From assembly GCA_039707465.1 (NCBI GenBank), contig CM077644.1, positions 144,991,962 through 145,055,961 on the forward strand: DNA of 64,000 bases, in the 5' to 3' direction. Positions 41,817 through 53,203 of this stretch are shown in pieces. Within the stretch, counting starts at the first letter, position 1; each line of letters opens with the position of its first letter. A program made the position numbers and the translations under genes. This DNA comes from Rhabdophis nuchalis. Taxonomy: Eukaryota > Chordata > Lepidosauria > Squamata > Natricidae. A model generated the notes under the pieces. It made no database searches. It had not been told where the DNA came from and saw only the letters and a program-made list of their open reading frames with translations.

Positions 41817-43263
41817 GATCAGACACCACAGATTTCTCTGCCAGTATTATCTACACATTATTTATCTCAGAAACGTGAACTTAGCACTTGGAAAAAAAAC
41901 TTCCATATAGGAGGTGCATTGAAAGAGTACAGTGTACTGGATATCTTTGAAGATAAAAGAAGATTGGTCATCTAGTCACACTATTGGCTGAATTTCAACC
42001 AAAGATTCTGTGTTCATTTCTGAACAACAGTGCCCTGCTTTTAAACTCTCCAGAAGTATCTGTTTGGCTACTTCGAGGAGTAAAAAGTTTGGCTAGAGGG
42101 GCAACCAATCTGTCTGATCTGTGTTGGGCAACTTGGAAGTCTCTAAATGCAGCTGGCTGGTCTTTTCCGCCATGCCTGACTCTGATAGAAGTCAGAGTCA
42201 AATACCATCTGGACTGGCAGAGGTCCCTTATTCAAAGTCCAACGTTAAAAAGGCTCTTCTTTTTCTAGCATTAAAGATCCATATTAGCTATTGTGAGAAT
42301 CTCCCTTCACACAAAAGCAATTACGACTCTACTTTGCGACAACTAAGCCCAATGTACCTAAACATAGATATACAGTAATAGTGAGACCGCTAAGTAACCA
42401 CGATGCATTTGTTTTATTTAACTACTACGGTAGAAGCTACTTCAAGGTTTGCAAGCAACCTGCTTTAATGGTATTGAAAAGCCTACGTTTTTTTGTGTTT
42501 CAGCGTTGTCTCTTTGAAAGTTCCTCTGTAAGAAAACATTAGCTGAAGCAGCTTTCTATACACAAGGAAAATGGAAACTAAAAAGTGCCAAGGTTGATAA
42601 GGTGTTGATCATTATTATTTTTATTATTATTGTTTCTGGGAATGTGTCCATTCTCCAAATGCAAATACATTTGAAGATTGTCCCTGCAGATTGCCCAATG
42701 CTCAGTAAAAAATACAGAAGATTTTAATGAAACGGCTTTCCTTTAGCAAATGCCAAGTTAGCTAAAAAAAAAAGGTCACATTCAAAAAAGATTGCTTATC
42801 TCTCAGTGACATTCATGTTCCACAATGAGCAGAACAGCAGCACTAACATCACCGCTAATGTCAGACTGGTGTCTACAGGCCTGGCGGCATGGCTAAAAGC
42901 TTTGGAGAGACACAGAGCAATATGTAATTAATTAGAAAAAGCTATGTTTAACACAGGTTCCAGTTGATAGGATTCATCATGTGCCAAGAGGCAAGGAAAG
43001 AGCTGCTCCAGCCCTCTTGACCGACGCTCAGTCGTTTTCCACATTCATTATCTACCCTAGACACTGCTGCTGCCGGAACCTCTAGGAGGCAAATCCATTG
43101 CTCTTCTCACTCCTCTAATGCTACTGGAGGAAGACTTATTATACAACAGCTGATGCCCATCTTTTGTGGGCAAGAAGCTGGAGAGGTGGGGAACAGCAGC
43201 GAGGCTGAAAACAGGTGAAATTTCTCTCCCTCAAAAAGCATGCAAAAGAGTAAAGATGTGTTG
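41817..43263. other. Intergenic, no recognised gene
   Basis: The frames at 41984-42378 and 43139-43345 show no domain. An ATT-rich run lies near 42612-42632 and the second copy of a roughly 69-bp duplicate at 42503-42571. Confidence 0.45.
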
Positions 43264-43591
43264 CAGGAGTATCAAATTTAATTTCATTGAGGGCCACATC
43301 AGGGTTGTATTTGACCTTGAGGGCGGGCATGGCCAGGGTCATCACTCATGTAAGGGGCGCCTCTGGTGGCCCGAGGGCTCTGCCAGCGCACATGGGCTCC
43401 TGGGCCTCGTTTTCAGCTGCAATGGCCTCCTGCAGCCCTCTGCGAAAACAGAGCCTGGGACAGCTGCCCCATTTTTACTGGCAGAGACACCACAGGCCAG
43501 TCCTTGGCTGTTCACAGGGAGGACCCAAAGGCCGGATCTAACCACCCTGTAGGCCAGATCTGGCCCGGGGGCCTTGAGTTTGACATCCCCG
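43264..43591 (+). mobile_element. hAT-like MITE (CAGGGGTGTCAAACT type)
   Basis: Begins CAGGAGTATCAAATTTAATT and GAGGGCCACATC, and ends GGCCAGATCTGGCCCGGGGG, CCTTGAGTTTGACATCCCC. The ends are inverted copies of one another. Only a partial duplication (gtgttg) flanks it. The overlapping frames on both strands are not genes. Confidence 0.65.
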
Positions 43592-43761
43592 TGTTGGACA
43601 ATGGTTGAGCTGCAGTCTAACAATCTGGAAGACACCAAACTGGGTAAGACTGGACAAGATGTCTATGTGCAAAAAGCCTTTTTTTGTTTTTGGCAAGGGG
43701 AAGATTTCCCTGATGCTGAAGACCACATCTGGATGTGGTATATTTAGGGAAACCTCATCCT

Positions 43762-44041
43762 CAGGTGGGTTCCGGCAGGCACAACTGCCGGTTCGCTTGT
43801 GTGTGCACGCTTCACGAGCACATGCACATTTGATGCGTGCTGCACTTGCATGCACAGTGCAATTAAAATTGTTCTGCGCATGCGCAGAACTGAAAAACAA
43901 GATGGCGACGCCACCAGTGCCAACCGAAGAACCAGTTTGGGGGCATGACAGGCCTGAGTTGCTGCCGGTTCCAGCAACCCAGGCTGCCAAACCACTACTG
44001 GTTTGGCTGAATCAGTCTGAACCAGTTGGAGCCCACCACTG
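43762..44041 (+). mobile_element. hAT MITE (GGTGGGTTCCGGCAGGC family)
   Basis: Ends CAGGTGGGTTCC and GAGCCCACCACTG are inverted repeats. Duplication ctcatcct (43754-43761) and ttcatcct (44042-44049) has one change. The interior includes AATTAAAATTGTTCTGCGCA and GAACTGAAAAACAAGATGG, as in the copy at 49434-49680. Confidence 0.87.
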
Positions 44042-44055
44042 TTCATCCTTTATAA

Positions 44056-44240
44056 CAGTGGTTCTCAACCGTCCCAATGCCGCGACCCTTCCTCATGTTG
44101 TGGTGACCCCCAAGCATAAAATTGGTGTCTCGGTTCATAAGACCATCGAAAATATGTGTTTTCCGATGGTCTTAGGCGATCCCTGTGAAAGAGTCATTCG
44201 ACCCCCAAAGGGGTCCCGACCCACAGGTTGAGAACCGCTG
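44056..44240 (+). mobile_element. SPIN-like hAT MITE
   Basis: Begins CAGTGGTTCTCAACCGTCCC and AATGCCGCGACCCTTCCTCA, continues TGTTGTGGTGACCCCCAAGC, and ends GACCCACAGGTTGAGAACCG CTG. These termini and internal blocks are those of SPIN non-autonomous hAT elements, known for horizontal spread among tetrapods. Duplication ctttataa/ctttatag at 44048-44055 and 44241-44248. It is 185 bp, shorter than the usual element by an internal deletion. Confidence 0.85.
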
Positions 44241-44248
44241 CTTTATAG

Positions 44249-45187
44249 TGTTTCTGTAAGAAACCTCGCTGTTGGGGACAAATGGCCAACATCATTCCTT
44301 AAGAGGGGAATGGGTTGCCCTCAATCCTGAGATAGCTGCTTTTCTGGCACAAACGCTAGGAGATCAGCAGAAGCTGACAGAACCTTGTCTGAAGATATTT
44401 CAACAAAAAAAAGCTTCTATCCTGAAGGCTGTGTGTGTTTCTAAATGCATATAGCCTCTTAGAGTCCCATTCCTACTTGCAATAGATGGCATCTAATTTT
44501 TCGAAACTTACTATAGTTCCTCCTATATTCCCTCCAACCCCAGAAAATCCATTTCCTCCTTTTCCCCTTGGAGCTATTCAGCTTGGCAGGTTGCCATTAT
44601 TCTTTCCTTCCAATCACATTGTTTTCTTCTCTTGGAGAATCAACTACACAATAAAATTAACCCAGGCTAAGGGAGGAGTCACACTAAATCACAAGGGGGA
44701 GGGGGGAAGGCATGCAGGAGATCTGAAGGCCATAAAGCATCCTCTATTCTTGTGAGAATCCCCCTATTCTTTCTCTAGATTAAGAGAACAATGGGGCTCC
44801 CACTCAGCAGCTGGTCAGACAGCTTGTCATTAAAGCAAAATGTAAATGAACAAAACCATATACATGTCAGGACTCTTACACTACCAGACTATCATGAGAC
44901 CTTTGCCGGTCAAACGCTTCCTAACAACAACAATAACAACAGTGGGAGATCAACTAATTCAGACAGGATGATGATCTGGATTGTGTCCACCAGAAAAAGT
45001 ATTATTCTGCCAACCCTTGTATTCGCTTCGAAGAGTGGTATGATCAATAGCCATCCCCAGTTTTACGGGCTGGTTGTATTTGTTGTATTCTATAGATGGC
45101 AATTAAATTTGGAAGATCACCAACCACAATAAACACAAGCAACAATACAACTTCATACAGTCCTGTATTTTCAGAAGTATCTATATG
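44249..45187. other. Intergenic, no recognised feature
   Basis: No gene or repeat identified. The frames at 44486-44755 and 44791-45132 lack domains. Confidence 0.45.
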
Positions 45188-45195
45188 ATGTAGGG

Positions 45196-45555
45196 TCATG
45201 ATGGCGAACCTATGGCATGCGTACCAGAGGTGGCACTCAGATCCGTCTCTGTGGGCACACACATCATTGCCAGCTGCTCTTCTGGGCCAGCTGATTTTGC
45301 GTGTGCTGGAGGCCCGGAAAACCGAAGACCAGGTGGCCAGCGCATGCATGCCAGCTGGTCTTCAGGTTTCCAGGACTTCAGCGTGCATGAAGACCAGATG
45401 GCTGATGCGCATGCATGCACTGGAAACCAGAAGACCAGGTAGCTGGCGCACATTGGAAACCAGAAGACTAGGTGGTCTTTGAGTTTCTGGGACTCAAAGG
45501 GTGCACACAGCATTCCGGTTTGGGCACACAGTGTCGAAAAGGTTCACCATCACTG
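45196..45555 (+). mobile_element. hAT MITE (TGATGGCGAACCT family) with perfect target duplication
   Basis: Starts CATGATGGCGAACCTATGGC and ends AAAAGGTTCACCATCACTG. Perfect 8-bp duplication atgtaggg at 45188-45195 and 45556-45563. The interior is made of diverged GACCAGGTGGCCAGCGCATG-type repeats that give long spurious frames on both strands. Confidence 0.88.
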
Positions 45556-45564
45556 ATGTAGGGT

Positions 45565-45839
45565 GTTCTTCTAAGAAGGGAAATATATTGCCAATTTGCT
45601 TCCGGGTACAATTCAAGATGCTGGTTGTCATCTTTAAAGCCCTTCATGGCTTGGGACCAGATCAGTGGTGGGTTTCAATTTTTTTTAGAATCTACTCTCT
45701 AGGTGTGGCCTATTTTGTGGGCGTGGCTTGGCAGTCATGTGACAGGGTGGGAGTGGCCAACTTGTAAAATGTGGTGAAATTCATTTAACAACGCTCTTGC
45801 TTAGCAACCAAAATTTTGGGCTCAATTGTGATGATAAAT

Positions 45840-45923
<84 letters not shown>

Positions 45924-46430
45924 TCCTTCTTTCTTTCTTCTTTCTTCTTTCCTTCCTTCCTTCCTTCCTTCCTTCCTTTCCTTTTCTTTCTTACTTTCTG
46001 CCTTCCTTTCCTTTCCTTCCCATTGGGTTACCGGCAGCGGCAGGCCAGACTTAACTTCTGGGTCCGCCGGTGGATCCCCCTCTCACCGGCTCCCTAAATT
46101 TCACCATCCGGCTCTTGCGAGTAGGTGCGAGCCTGCAGAAACCCACCACTGGACTAGATTATCTGAAGGACCGTCTCTTGCCGGTCACATCTACTTGACG
46201 CATCAAAGCGGGGAGGCAGGGAATGTTGTGGGTCCCATCCCCGAGCGAGATACACCTGGTGGGACCCAGAAGAAGGGTCTTCTCTGAGGTAGTTCCCTCT
46301 TTCTGGAACATCATTCCCCCGGTGATTAGAACAGCCCACACCTTAATACTCCTCCCGAAGGTGCTGAAGACCTAGTTCTGCCAGCAGGCCTGGGGAAGCC
46401 AGAGCGGGATGGAGCCCATTAAATGGCTCA
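45565..46430 (+). mobile_element. Old L2 LINE relic split by a hAT MITE
   Basis: 45585-45662 reads LPICFRVQFKMLVVIFKALH and GLGPD; after the MITE, 46160-46380 continues with YLKDRLLPVTST and RRRVFSEVVPSFWNIIPP in the order of the L2 C-terminus ([11 protein letters not shown] ... [14 protein letters not shown]). Stops and changes show it is old. 45663-46151 is the inserted hAT copy. Confidence 0.75.
45663..46151 (+). mobile_element. hAT MITE (CAGTGGTGGGTTTC family) with long TTTC/TTCC array
   Basis: Termini CAGTGGTGGGTTTC and GAAACCCACCACTG. Duplication gaccagat/gactagat at 45655-45662 and 46152-46159 (one change). It carries the longest and most interrupted microsatellite of the family (45839-46018). 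Inserted in an old L2. Confidence 0.92.
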
Positions 46431-47065
46431 TGTGAGTTTAGTCGTCTCAGGCAACATGGGAAACATACAAGTTTAATAAACAAACTACCATTAATGGTCT
46501 GTTTTCCAGCTTCGTTGCCAATAAAACATTCATATGAATGGTAACTGCACTCATTTCCATATTCCTGGGAAGGGAACTAGGGGCTCTCCAGATGATAAGT
46601 GGCAGAGGGGCACCCACTCTCTTGGGATGAGCCTTGGGGAGTGGGCCCAAGCTTTGAACCTCAGGCCTATCAAGAGTCTGAAATGTCCTGCAGCTTTAAT
46701 ACATTCAGACACTTGGGTATTACACCTCCTACTCCGTCCACAAATCATACATTAGATTATGTGTGGGATCGGCTTATCTAATGAGACTGAATCTTCCTGA
46801 TAGGATTTTCATTTTATCGCTTATCCATCACTTATTCCACCGTTCTGCACATTGTCAGATTATGCAGACTTAAGCCTTTTAGCTTTAATAATTGCTTTAA
46901 AAAGTTGATTATCTTTCTCTCGATCAAGAAAAGGATTTATGTCAGGAGTGCATATCCTCCATTGTGACATCTTTGTGCTTATCTCATGGAGTGGCTGCTG
47001 CATGATGAAAGGCCAGGCTCTGCCTTCCTTCCGATAGCTCATCCGCTTCTGGAAGAGCCAACTGC
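46431..47065. other. Intergenic, no recognised feature
   Basis: No gene or repeat was identified in this stretch. Confidence 0.45.
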
Positions 47066-48068
<1,003 letters not shown>

Positions 48069-48156
48069 TGAGTCACAGACAAATCAAAGCACAGGACAGG
48101 ACAGGGGTCCTCACATCCTAAAGACCTTCTTTTGTGGAAGAGTTGAGAGAAGTAGA

Positions 48157-48593
48157 GGTAGTCCTTGACTTAAGTCTATGTTTAAGCCCAGAATTACATG
48201 TATCAGTCATGCCAGTCATTAAGCAGATCACCACATGATGACTGCCCGGTTTTATGATCTATTTATAATTTTTTTTTTGCTACAATCATTAAGTGAATCA
48301 CCGTGGTCGCTAAACGAATCCAATGGTTGTCAAGTGAATTCATTGCAGTGCGTTGGGTTTTTTTTTTGCCAGAAACTGGACGTAAAGGGTGATTTGGGGC
48401 TAAAAAAATGTCATAAACCATGGTCAAATGACCATGCAAACGGTTGTAAACACGGGATAGTTTACATCCAAAATGTGATCACATGTCCATGAGGGGGCAT
48501 CTAAACTTCAAATCCGGGTCCTAAATAACCCTGGAGAGGGTCATTATAACTTTGAATGGTCACTAAGTGACTGGTCATAAATCGAGAATTACC
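48157..48593 (+). mobile_element. GTAGTCC-type inverted-repeat element, best copy
   Basis: Begins GGTAGTCCTTGACTTAAG and ends GTCATAAATCGAGAATTACC, so the termini are inverted repeats. The interior has AAGTGAATCACCGTGGTCGC, CAAAATGTGATCACATGTCC and CATTATAACTTTGAATGGTC. Related pieces at 28.8, 40.7 and 49.3 kb. Probably a non-autonomous DNA transposon; superfamily not assigned. Confidence 0.65.
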
Positions 48594-48604
48594 AATATGA
48601 CTGT

Positions 48605-49255
48605 TGGATTGCACTCAGGAGATACCTAACTGTTGTGGTCCAACTGGCTCCGGATGAGCTGCTGATGGACTCCTCTAGTGAGGAGTCCTATGAGTCTGCT
48701 CTGGAGGAGGAGGGTGGCCTTGAGAGAGCAGAGAGCGCAGCTGGTCATCAGGAGGCACTTGGGTCTTGGAATAGTGGGGGGGGATCAAGGCCAGTTTGTC
48801 CCTGATGCTAGATTGAGAAGGGCTGAAAAAAGGAGGCTTCAACTGCATCAGAAGCGAACTCGTAGGATTTGAATTAGTCCCAGCTGCCTAATGACTGGCC
48901 CCTCCCAAGAGGGTTTAAAAGGAAGTCTTTGCTAAGAAAGTCCTTGCAGAGAACAATGTTGGATTTTCAGGTTCGTGTTTAGATGAGTTAGGAAGCTTCG
49001 TATCTGTTCAGAGTCATTCAGGCAAGCAGCCAAGAGAGTCAGTGGCAGGCAGCCAGTCTTGTGTTAGCCGGAGTAAGGGGGGTCAGAACACCTAACCTAG
49101 CAATCTGTAATTTAGCAAGGACCGCATCAGATGTTAGAATTCCTGAGCATTTGTCGACAAGTGAGCAATGGGGCTCAGGAGTTATACAGGGCACCCAGAG
49201 CCTAGTTCTGTAAAAGTACTGGAAGTACAACAGCCACTGACAAGACACAAGTATA
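48605..49255. other. Unclassified block, possibly a retroelement fragment
   Basis: Contains a short Glu/Ser-rich frame (GAGCTGCTGATGGACTCCTC onward, to about 48870), then CCTCCCAAGAGGGTTTAAAA (TATA-like) and a long untranslated-looking stretch. TG near 48632 and CA near 49248 could bound an LTR, but no second LTR, primer-binding site or target duplication was found. Confidence 0.25.
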
Positions 49256-49433
49256 TTGTGTGAGAAAGTTGCACCATCATGGCCTGCTTTAGGTAGACCT
49301 CAACTTACAGCCCAAAATTTCCATTGCTAAGTGAGACATTTGTTAAATGTGTTTTTCTCCATTTTACAACCTTTCTAGCCACAGTTACTAAGTGAATCAC
49401 TGCAATTATTAAGTTAGTAACATGGTTGCTAAG

Positions 49434-49680
49434 CAGGGGTGGGTTCCGGCAGGCACTACTGCCGGTTTGCGTGCACGCTTGATGCACGCTGTGTGCGCAT
49501 GCACAGTCCAATTAAAATTGTTCTGGGCATGTGCAGAACTGAAAAACAAGATGGTGCCGCCTATGGTGCCGCTCCGAGAACCAGTTCGGGGGCGTGGCAG
49601 GCCTGGGTTGCTGCCTGTTCCAACGACCTAGGCTGCCAAACCACTACTGGATTAGCCGAACCGGTAGAAACCCACCGTTG
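49434..49680 (+). mobile_element. hAT MITE (GGTGGGTTCCGGCAGGC family), nested
   Basis: Ends CAGGGGTGGGTTCC and GAAACCCACCGTTG. Perfect duplication ttgctaag at 49426-49433 and 49681-49688. Interior as in 43762-44041. Confidence 0.9.
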
Positions 49681-49695
49681 TTGCTAAGTGAATCT

Positions 49696-50361
49696 TATTT
49701 ATTTATTTATTTTATTTTATTAAATTTATACCCTGCCCTTCTCCTTGTTAGGACCCAGGGCGGCGCACAGGCATTATTAAAACCACAAAATACAAAATAC
49801 AAAATCGATTAAAATATATTAAATTATTAGACCCGTGCTAAAAACCCATTTTAAAACCATACCAAAATTAATAATTTTAATTTTAAAAGTCAGAAGTAGG
49901 GGCTATCCTAGGCTGGCTTGTTGGAATAGATACATCTTAAGACGTTGGCGGAAGAGGCGGAGGTCCGAGATAGTGCGAAGGTCGGGGGGTAGGTCGTTCC
50001 AGAGGGCCAGGCCCGCCACAGAGAAGGCCCTTCCCCTGGGTGTCGCCAGCCGGCATTGCCCCGCTGACGGCACCCAGAGAAGACCCTCTCTGTGGGAGCG
50101 GATCGGACGAAGGGATGTATGGGGCAGGAGACGGTCTCGTATATAGCTAGGCCCCGAGCCATGGAGCGATTTAAAGATGGTCGTCGGCAGCTTGAAGCGC
50201 ACTCGAAAGGCCACAGGCAGCCAGTGCAGCTCGCGCAGGAGAGATTATGAGGCACCCATAATCACCCGCGCGGCCGCATTCTGTACTAACTGTAGCTTTC
50301 GAGTGCACCTCAAGGGGAGCCCCATGTAGAGAGCGTTACAGTAATCCAGCCGGGATGTCAC
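49696..50361 (-). mobile_element. L2-clade LINE 3' fragment, nested
   Basis: A minus-strand L2 3' end with a TTTATT-rich tail and the C-terminal frame 50214-49903 (FRVRFKLPTTIFKSLHGSGP ... [10 protein letters not shown]). It resembles the older subfamily at 1511-2168. A short duplication aatct flanks it (49691-49695, 50362-50366). A small deletion breaks the frame near 50245. Confidence 0.85.
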
Positions 50362-50602
50362 AATCTGGCTTCCCCATTGCCTTTGCTTGTTGTCAGAAGG
50401 GCGCAACAGGAGACCATAAGACCCCTGGACTCTGCAACCATCATAAATATGAATCAATTGCTAAGTGTCTAAATTTTGATCATGTGACCAGGAGTGCAGC
50501 AAAGGTCCTAAGTGTGAAAAACGGTCATCAGTCACCTTTTTCAGTGGTGCTGTAACTTCGAATGGTCACAAAATGAATCGTTGTAAATTTACAGGTTGCC
50601 TG

Positions 50603-51250
50603 TATTATAAATCCTCCCGACAAAGAGAGGATACAGATAGCAAATGTTTAAACATTGGAAAATAATTTACCCAGACTCAAAGATGACTGAAAACCATTAA
50701 CAGATCAAAGGAGATGATTTACCAGAAACAATATATTCAGGGATGCAGAAATGGGAGAGATTGAGAAAAATTGTGAAAAAGGAAGAGCCCAAAATAATAG
50801 TCAAATAATAGATAACAACAACTAAAAATATAAAGGAAATCTCGGATAAGAATTACATAAATGGAACCTTAGGAGAAATAATAACTAAAGAATCAATACA
50901 GGCGAGCACCGAAACCACCTATTAATTGACTCCCCTGAGAATAATAATTAAAAAAGAAAATTATAGCTTATGCAGATTTACCAACAGAAAGACAAAGACT
51001 GCCAGCACTGAAAGTAATGCCCCCAAAAGGATGGTGAAGATAATGAAGGCGGTGAATAAAACGTTTACAATATTTTTTTTTTAAATTCTATCCAACAAAC
51101 CAATCAGTTTGCCTATAGTACAGCAATGATGGTTACAGAAAAAAACTTCATGTATCAAAATTAGAAAACCAAAAGCAAAAATACATTTAATTCCAAAGTG
51201 GAAGATCAAACTGCAGGCCAACATAAAGAAATTAAGATCAGCTGCAAATA
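50603..51250. other. A-rich sequence, 5' side of a LINE relic
   Basis: A-rich with lysine-like codons on the plus strand. Probably the degraded 5' part of the relic that follows, but no motif is clear here. Confidence 0.35.
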
Positions 51251-51962
51251 ATTTAAAGAACATGAAAGGAGAAAAAAATGGAAGAATGAAACAATCGAGA
51301 CAAGGCTAATTAAAAAAAAAATAGCACCAGAAAAATTGAAGCAGCTTTTGTTGAGTGCTATGGGGAAAATTAAATATTATGAAACCCAAATCATCCAGAT
51401 TAAACAAAATCAGCTATTTTAGCTGCACCAGAAGTGATTCTGCCAGAATATAAATGGCAATGAAAATTCTGAAAATGGAAAACCAAACCAAAAGAAAACA
51501 ATCCAGTTCTGGAAATATCTGTGAGAAATTCAAAAAGATAATAAAAATGCTGGGTGGATAAAAGAATTTGAAGATGTACTGTATGTAGTAAAAATGAAAT
51601 AAAAGAACTAATAACAGCAGAAATGGTTAAAAATTGAGTGAAAAGATTAAAAACTGGACATCTCCTGAAAATCATCAACTGCATGGCTTTTAGCTCAAAT
51701 ATCTGACTAGTTTACATCCAATTATAGCTAAATAGCTTAATGGTATTGCATAAAGGAGAGATAAGTGACTGGTTAATAACTGGCAAAACTTATCTTATTC
51801 ACAAAGAGCTAGTGAAAGGGATACCACCAAAAATATAGGTCAATAACATACTTGCCTATAATATTTAAATTTCTCACAGGCATAGTAGCAGATAACATCC
51901 AAGATTATTATCCTTCCAGTAGAACAGAAAAGAGATAAAAGGAAAAGCAGAAATGCAGAAAT
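51251..51962. repeat. Segmental duplication, copy 1 (712 bp)
   Basis: Nearly identical to 53204-54038 minus a 121-bp insertion there. I see only a handful of substitutions plus 1-2 base changes in an A-run, so the duplication is recent. Confidence 0.93.
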
Positions 51963-52055
51963 CCTGATAAAATAGTTTTTGAAAATTGCAAAAGCTGAAA
52001 AATTAATTTACATATGGTCTGGATTGACTATTAAAAAGTGTTTGATTCATTACCA

Positions 52056-52367
52056 CAGGGGTCCCCAACCCCCGGGCTGCGGACCGGTGCCGGTCCGTGG
52101 CTTGATAGGAACCGGTCCGCAGGGCTGGAGAGGAGGAGGAGGGGGCAGCCCCCTGGGCAGAGCACGCACAGGGAGCGGGAGAGCACAGGTGCGGCCGCTC
52201 ACGCCGTTGGGGACCCTAGAGGGGTGAATGAGCCGACTCACACACACCCCACACGTGCATGCGCCGCCTGTTCCCCCTCCCCCCGCTCCCCCTCTACGCC
52301 AGCCGGTCCGCAGAATTTTCTTTAAAATGAAACCGGTCCCTGGTGCCAAAAAGGTTGGGGACCCCTG
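52056..52367 (+). mobile_element. hAT MITE (CAGGGGTCCCCAACC family)
   Basis: Ends CAGGGGTCCCCAACC and GGTTGGGGACCCCTG with the perfect duplication cattacca (52048-52055, 52368-52375). The GC-rich interior has GACCGGTGCCGGTCCGTGGC. Inserted in the LINE relic. Confidence 0.92.
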
Positions 52368-52945
52368 CATTACCACATACGTGGATCATCAAATGTCTGG
52401 AAACAACTGATGTCAGTAAAATATGAGAAAGTTTATAGAAAAATAATGACGTTGAGGAAGATGGAATTGGTGGTTGAAAATTTAATATATGGGCTTATCA
52501 ACATTAGAAAAGTCATCTTCCAGGGTGGTTTATTACTACCCTTATCATTTGTCATTGTTATGATCCCACTTTCAGTGATTTGACGAAAACAAATTTTGGC
52601 TACCAAACACCACCACCCAAAATTGCTAATGAAATGTCACATGCTTTATATGAAGGATCTGAAACTTTATGGAAACTCAGAATTCAAATTCCAGTCATTG
52701 ACAAACACTGTAAGAATTTTTAACACAGATATAAAATTCGGCCTAGATGATCTACAGTTGCAACAAACTGGGGTGAAATCACGAACAGTAACGGTACAAG
52801 CATTTGTGCATTTTACAGTTGGATAACATCAAATATAGACAAGATAAAAATATGATTTTTCCCCATCTAAGGAAACAAAATTTCCACCTGTTAATTACAG
52901 AAGGCCGCATTGCTTTGATTCGCACATATACTACACCAATGACAC

Positions 52946-53050
52946 CAGTGGTGGGTTGCCATTTTTTTTACTACCGGTTTGCTCACGCATGCGCTCCCAC
53001 TCATGCGTGCAACACTTCTGCAGGGCCGAGCCAGGAGCAACCCACCTCTG
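52946..53050 (+). mobile_element. Short hAT MITE (CAGTGGTGGGTTGCC)
   Basis: A 105-bp element with ends CAGTGGTGGGTTGCC and GGAGCAACCCACCTCTG. Duplication aatgacac/aatgacat at 52938-52945 and 53051-53058. Confidence 0.85.
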
Positions 53051-53110
53051 AATGACATCCTAAGTTCTTGGGAAGAACGTGATGCATATGAAGGCCAATA
53101 CCAGCTAAAG

Positions 53111-53203
53111 CAGGGGTCTCCAACCTTTGCAACTTTAAGTCTGAAGGACTTCAGCTCCCAGACTTTGCTGGGAGCTTAAAGTTGCAAAGGTTGGAGACCC
53201 CTG
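53111..53203. mobile_element. Palindromic hAT MITE, left of the duplicated block
   Basis: Left end CAGGGGTCTCCAACCTTTGC, right end GGTTGGAGACCCCTG. Left flank agctaaag, right flank atttaaag. The right flank belongs to the duplicated segment, not to the original target site. Confidence 0.88.

Larger units (their letters stand above)
49291..50602 (+). mobile_element. GTAGTCC-type element disrupted by two insertions
   Basis: Host repeat pieces at 49291-49433, 49681-49695 and 50362-50602 read continuously: AGGTAGACCTCAACTTACAG, then GTTAGTAACATGGTTGCTAA, then GTGAATCT, then GGCTTCCCCATTGCCTTTGC, then AACTTCGAATGGTCAC. A hAT MITE (49434-49680) and an L2 (49696-50361) interrupt it. Confidence 0.8.
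51251..52930 (+). mobile_element. Degraded LINE relic (R4/Dong-like RT)
   Basis: Broken plus-strand pieces in RT order: 51750-51815 reads GEISDWLITGKTYLIHKEL; about 52010-52400 reads WSGLTIKKCLIH ... TWIIKCLETTDVS around a MITE; 52530-52580 reads ITTLIICHC; 52630-52750 reads LYMKDLKLYGNSEFKFQSLT and NTVRIFNTDIKFGLDD. The catalytic box appears as YMKD, so it is dead. Clade placement is a judgement from motif style. Confidence 0.55.

Noticed and set aside
43605..44231. 208-residue plus-strand frame
   Set aside because: It crosses two separate hAT MITEs and unrelated flanks; no domain.
48605..49255. Solo LTR of an endogenous retrovirus
   Set aside because: TATA-like and TG/CA signals exist, but no primer-binding site, partner LTR, gag/pol motif or target duplication was found. 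Left as unclassified.
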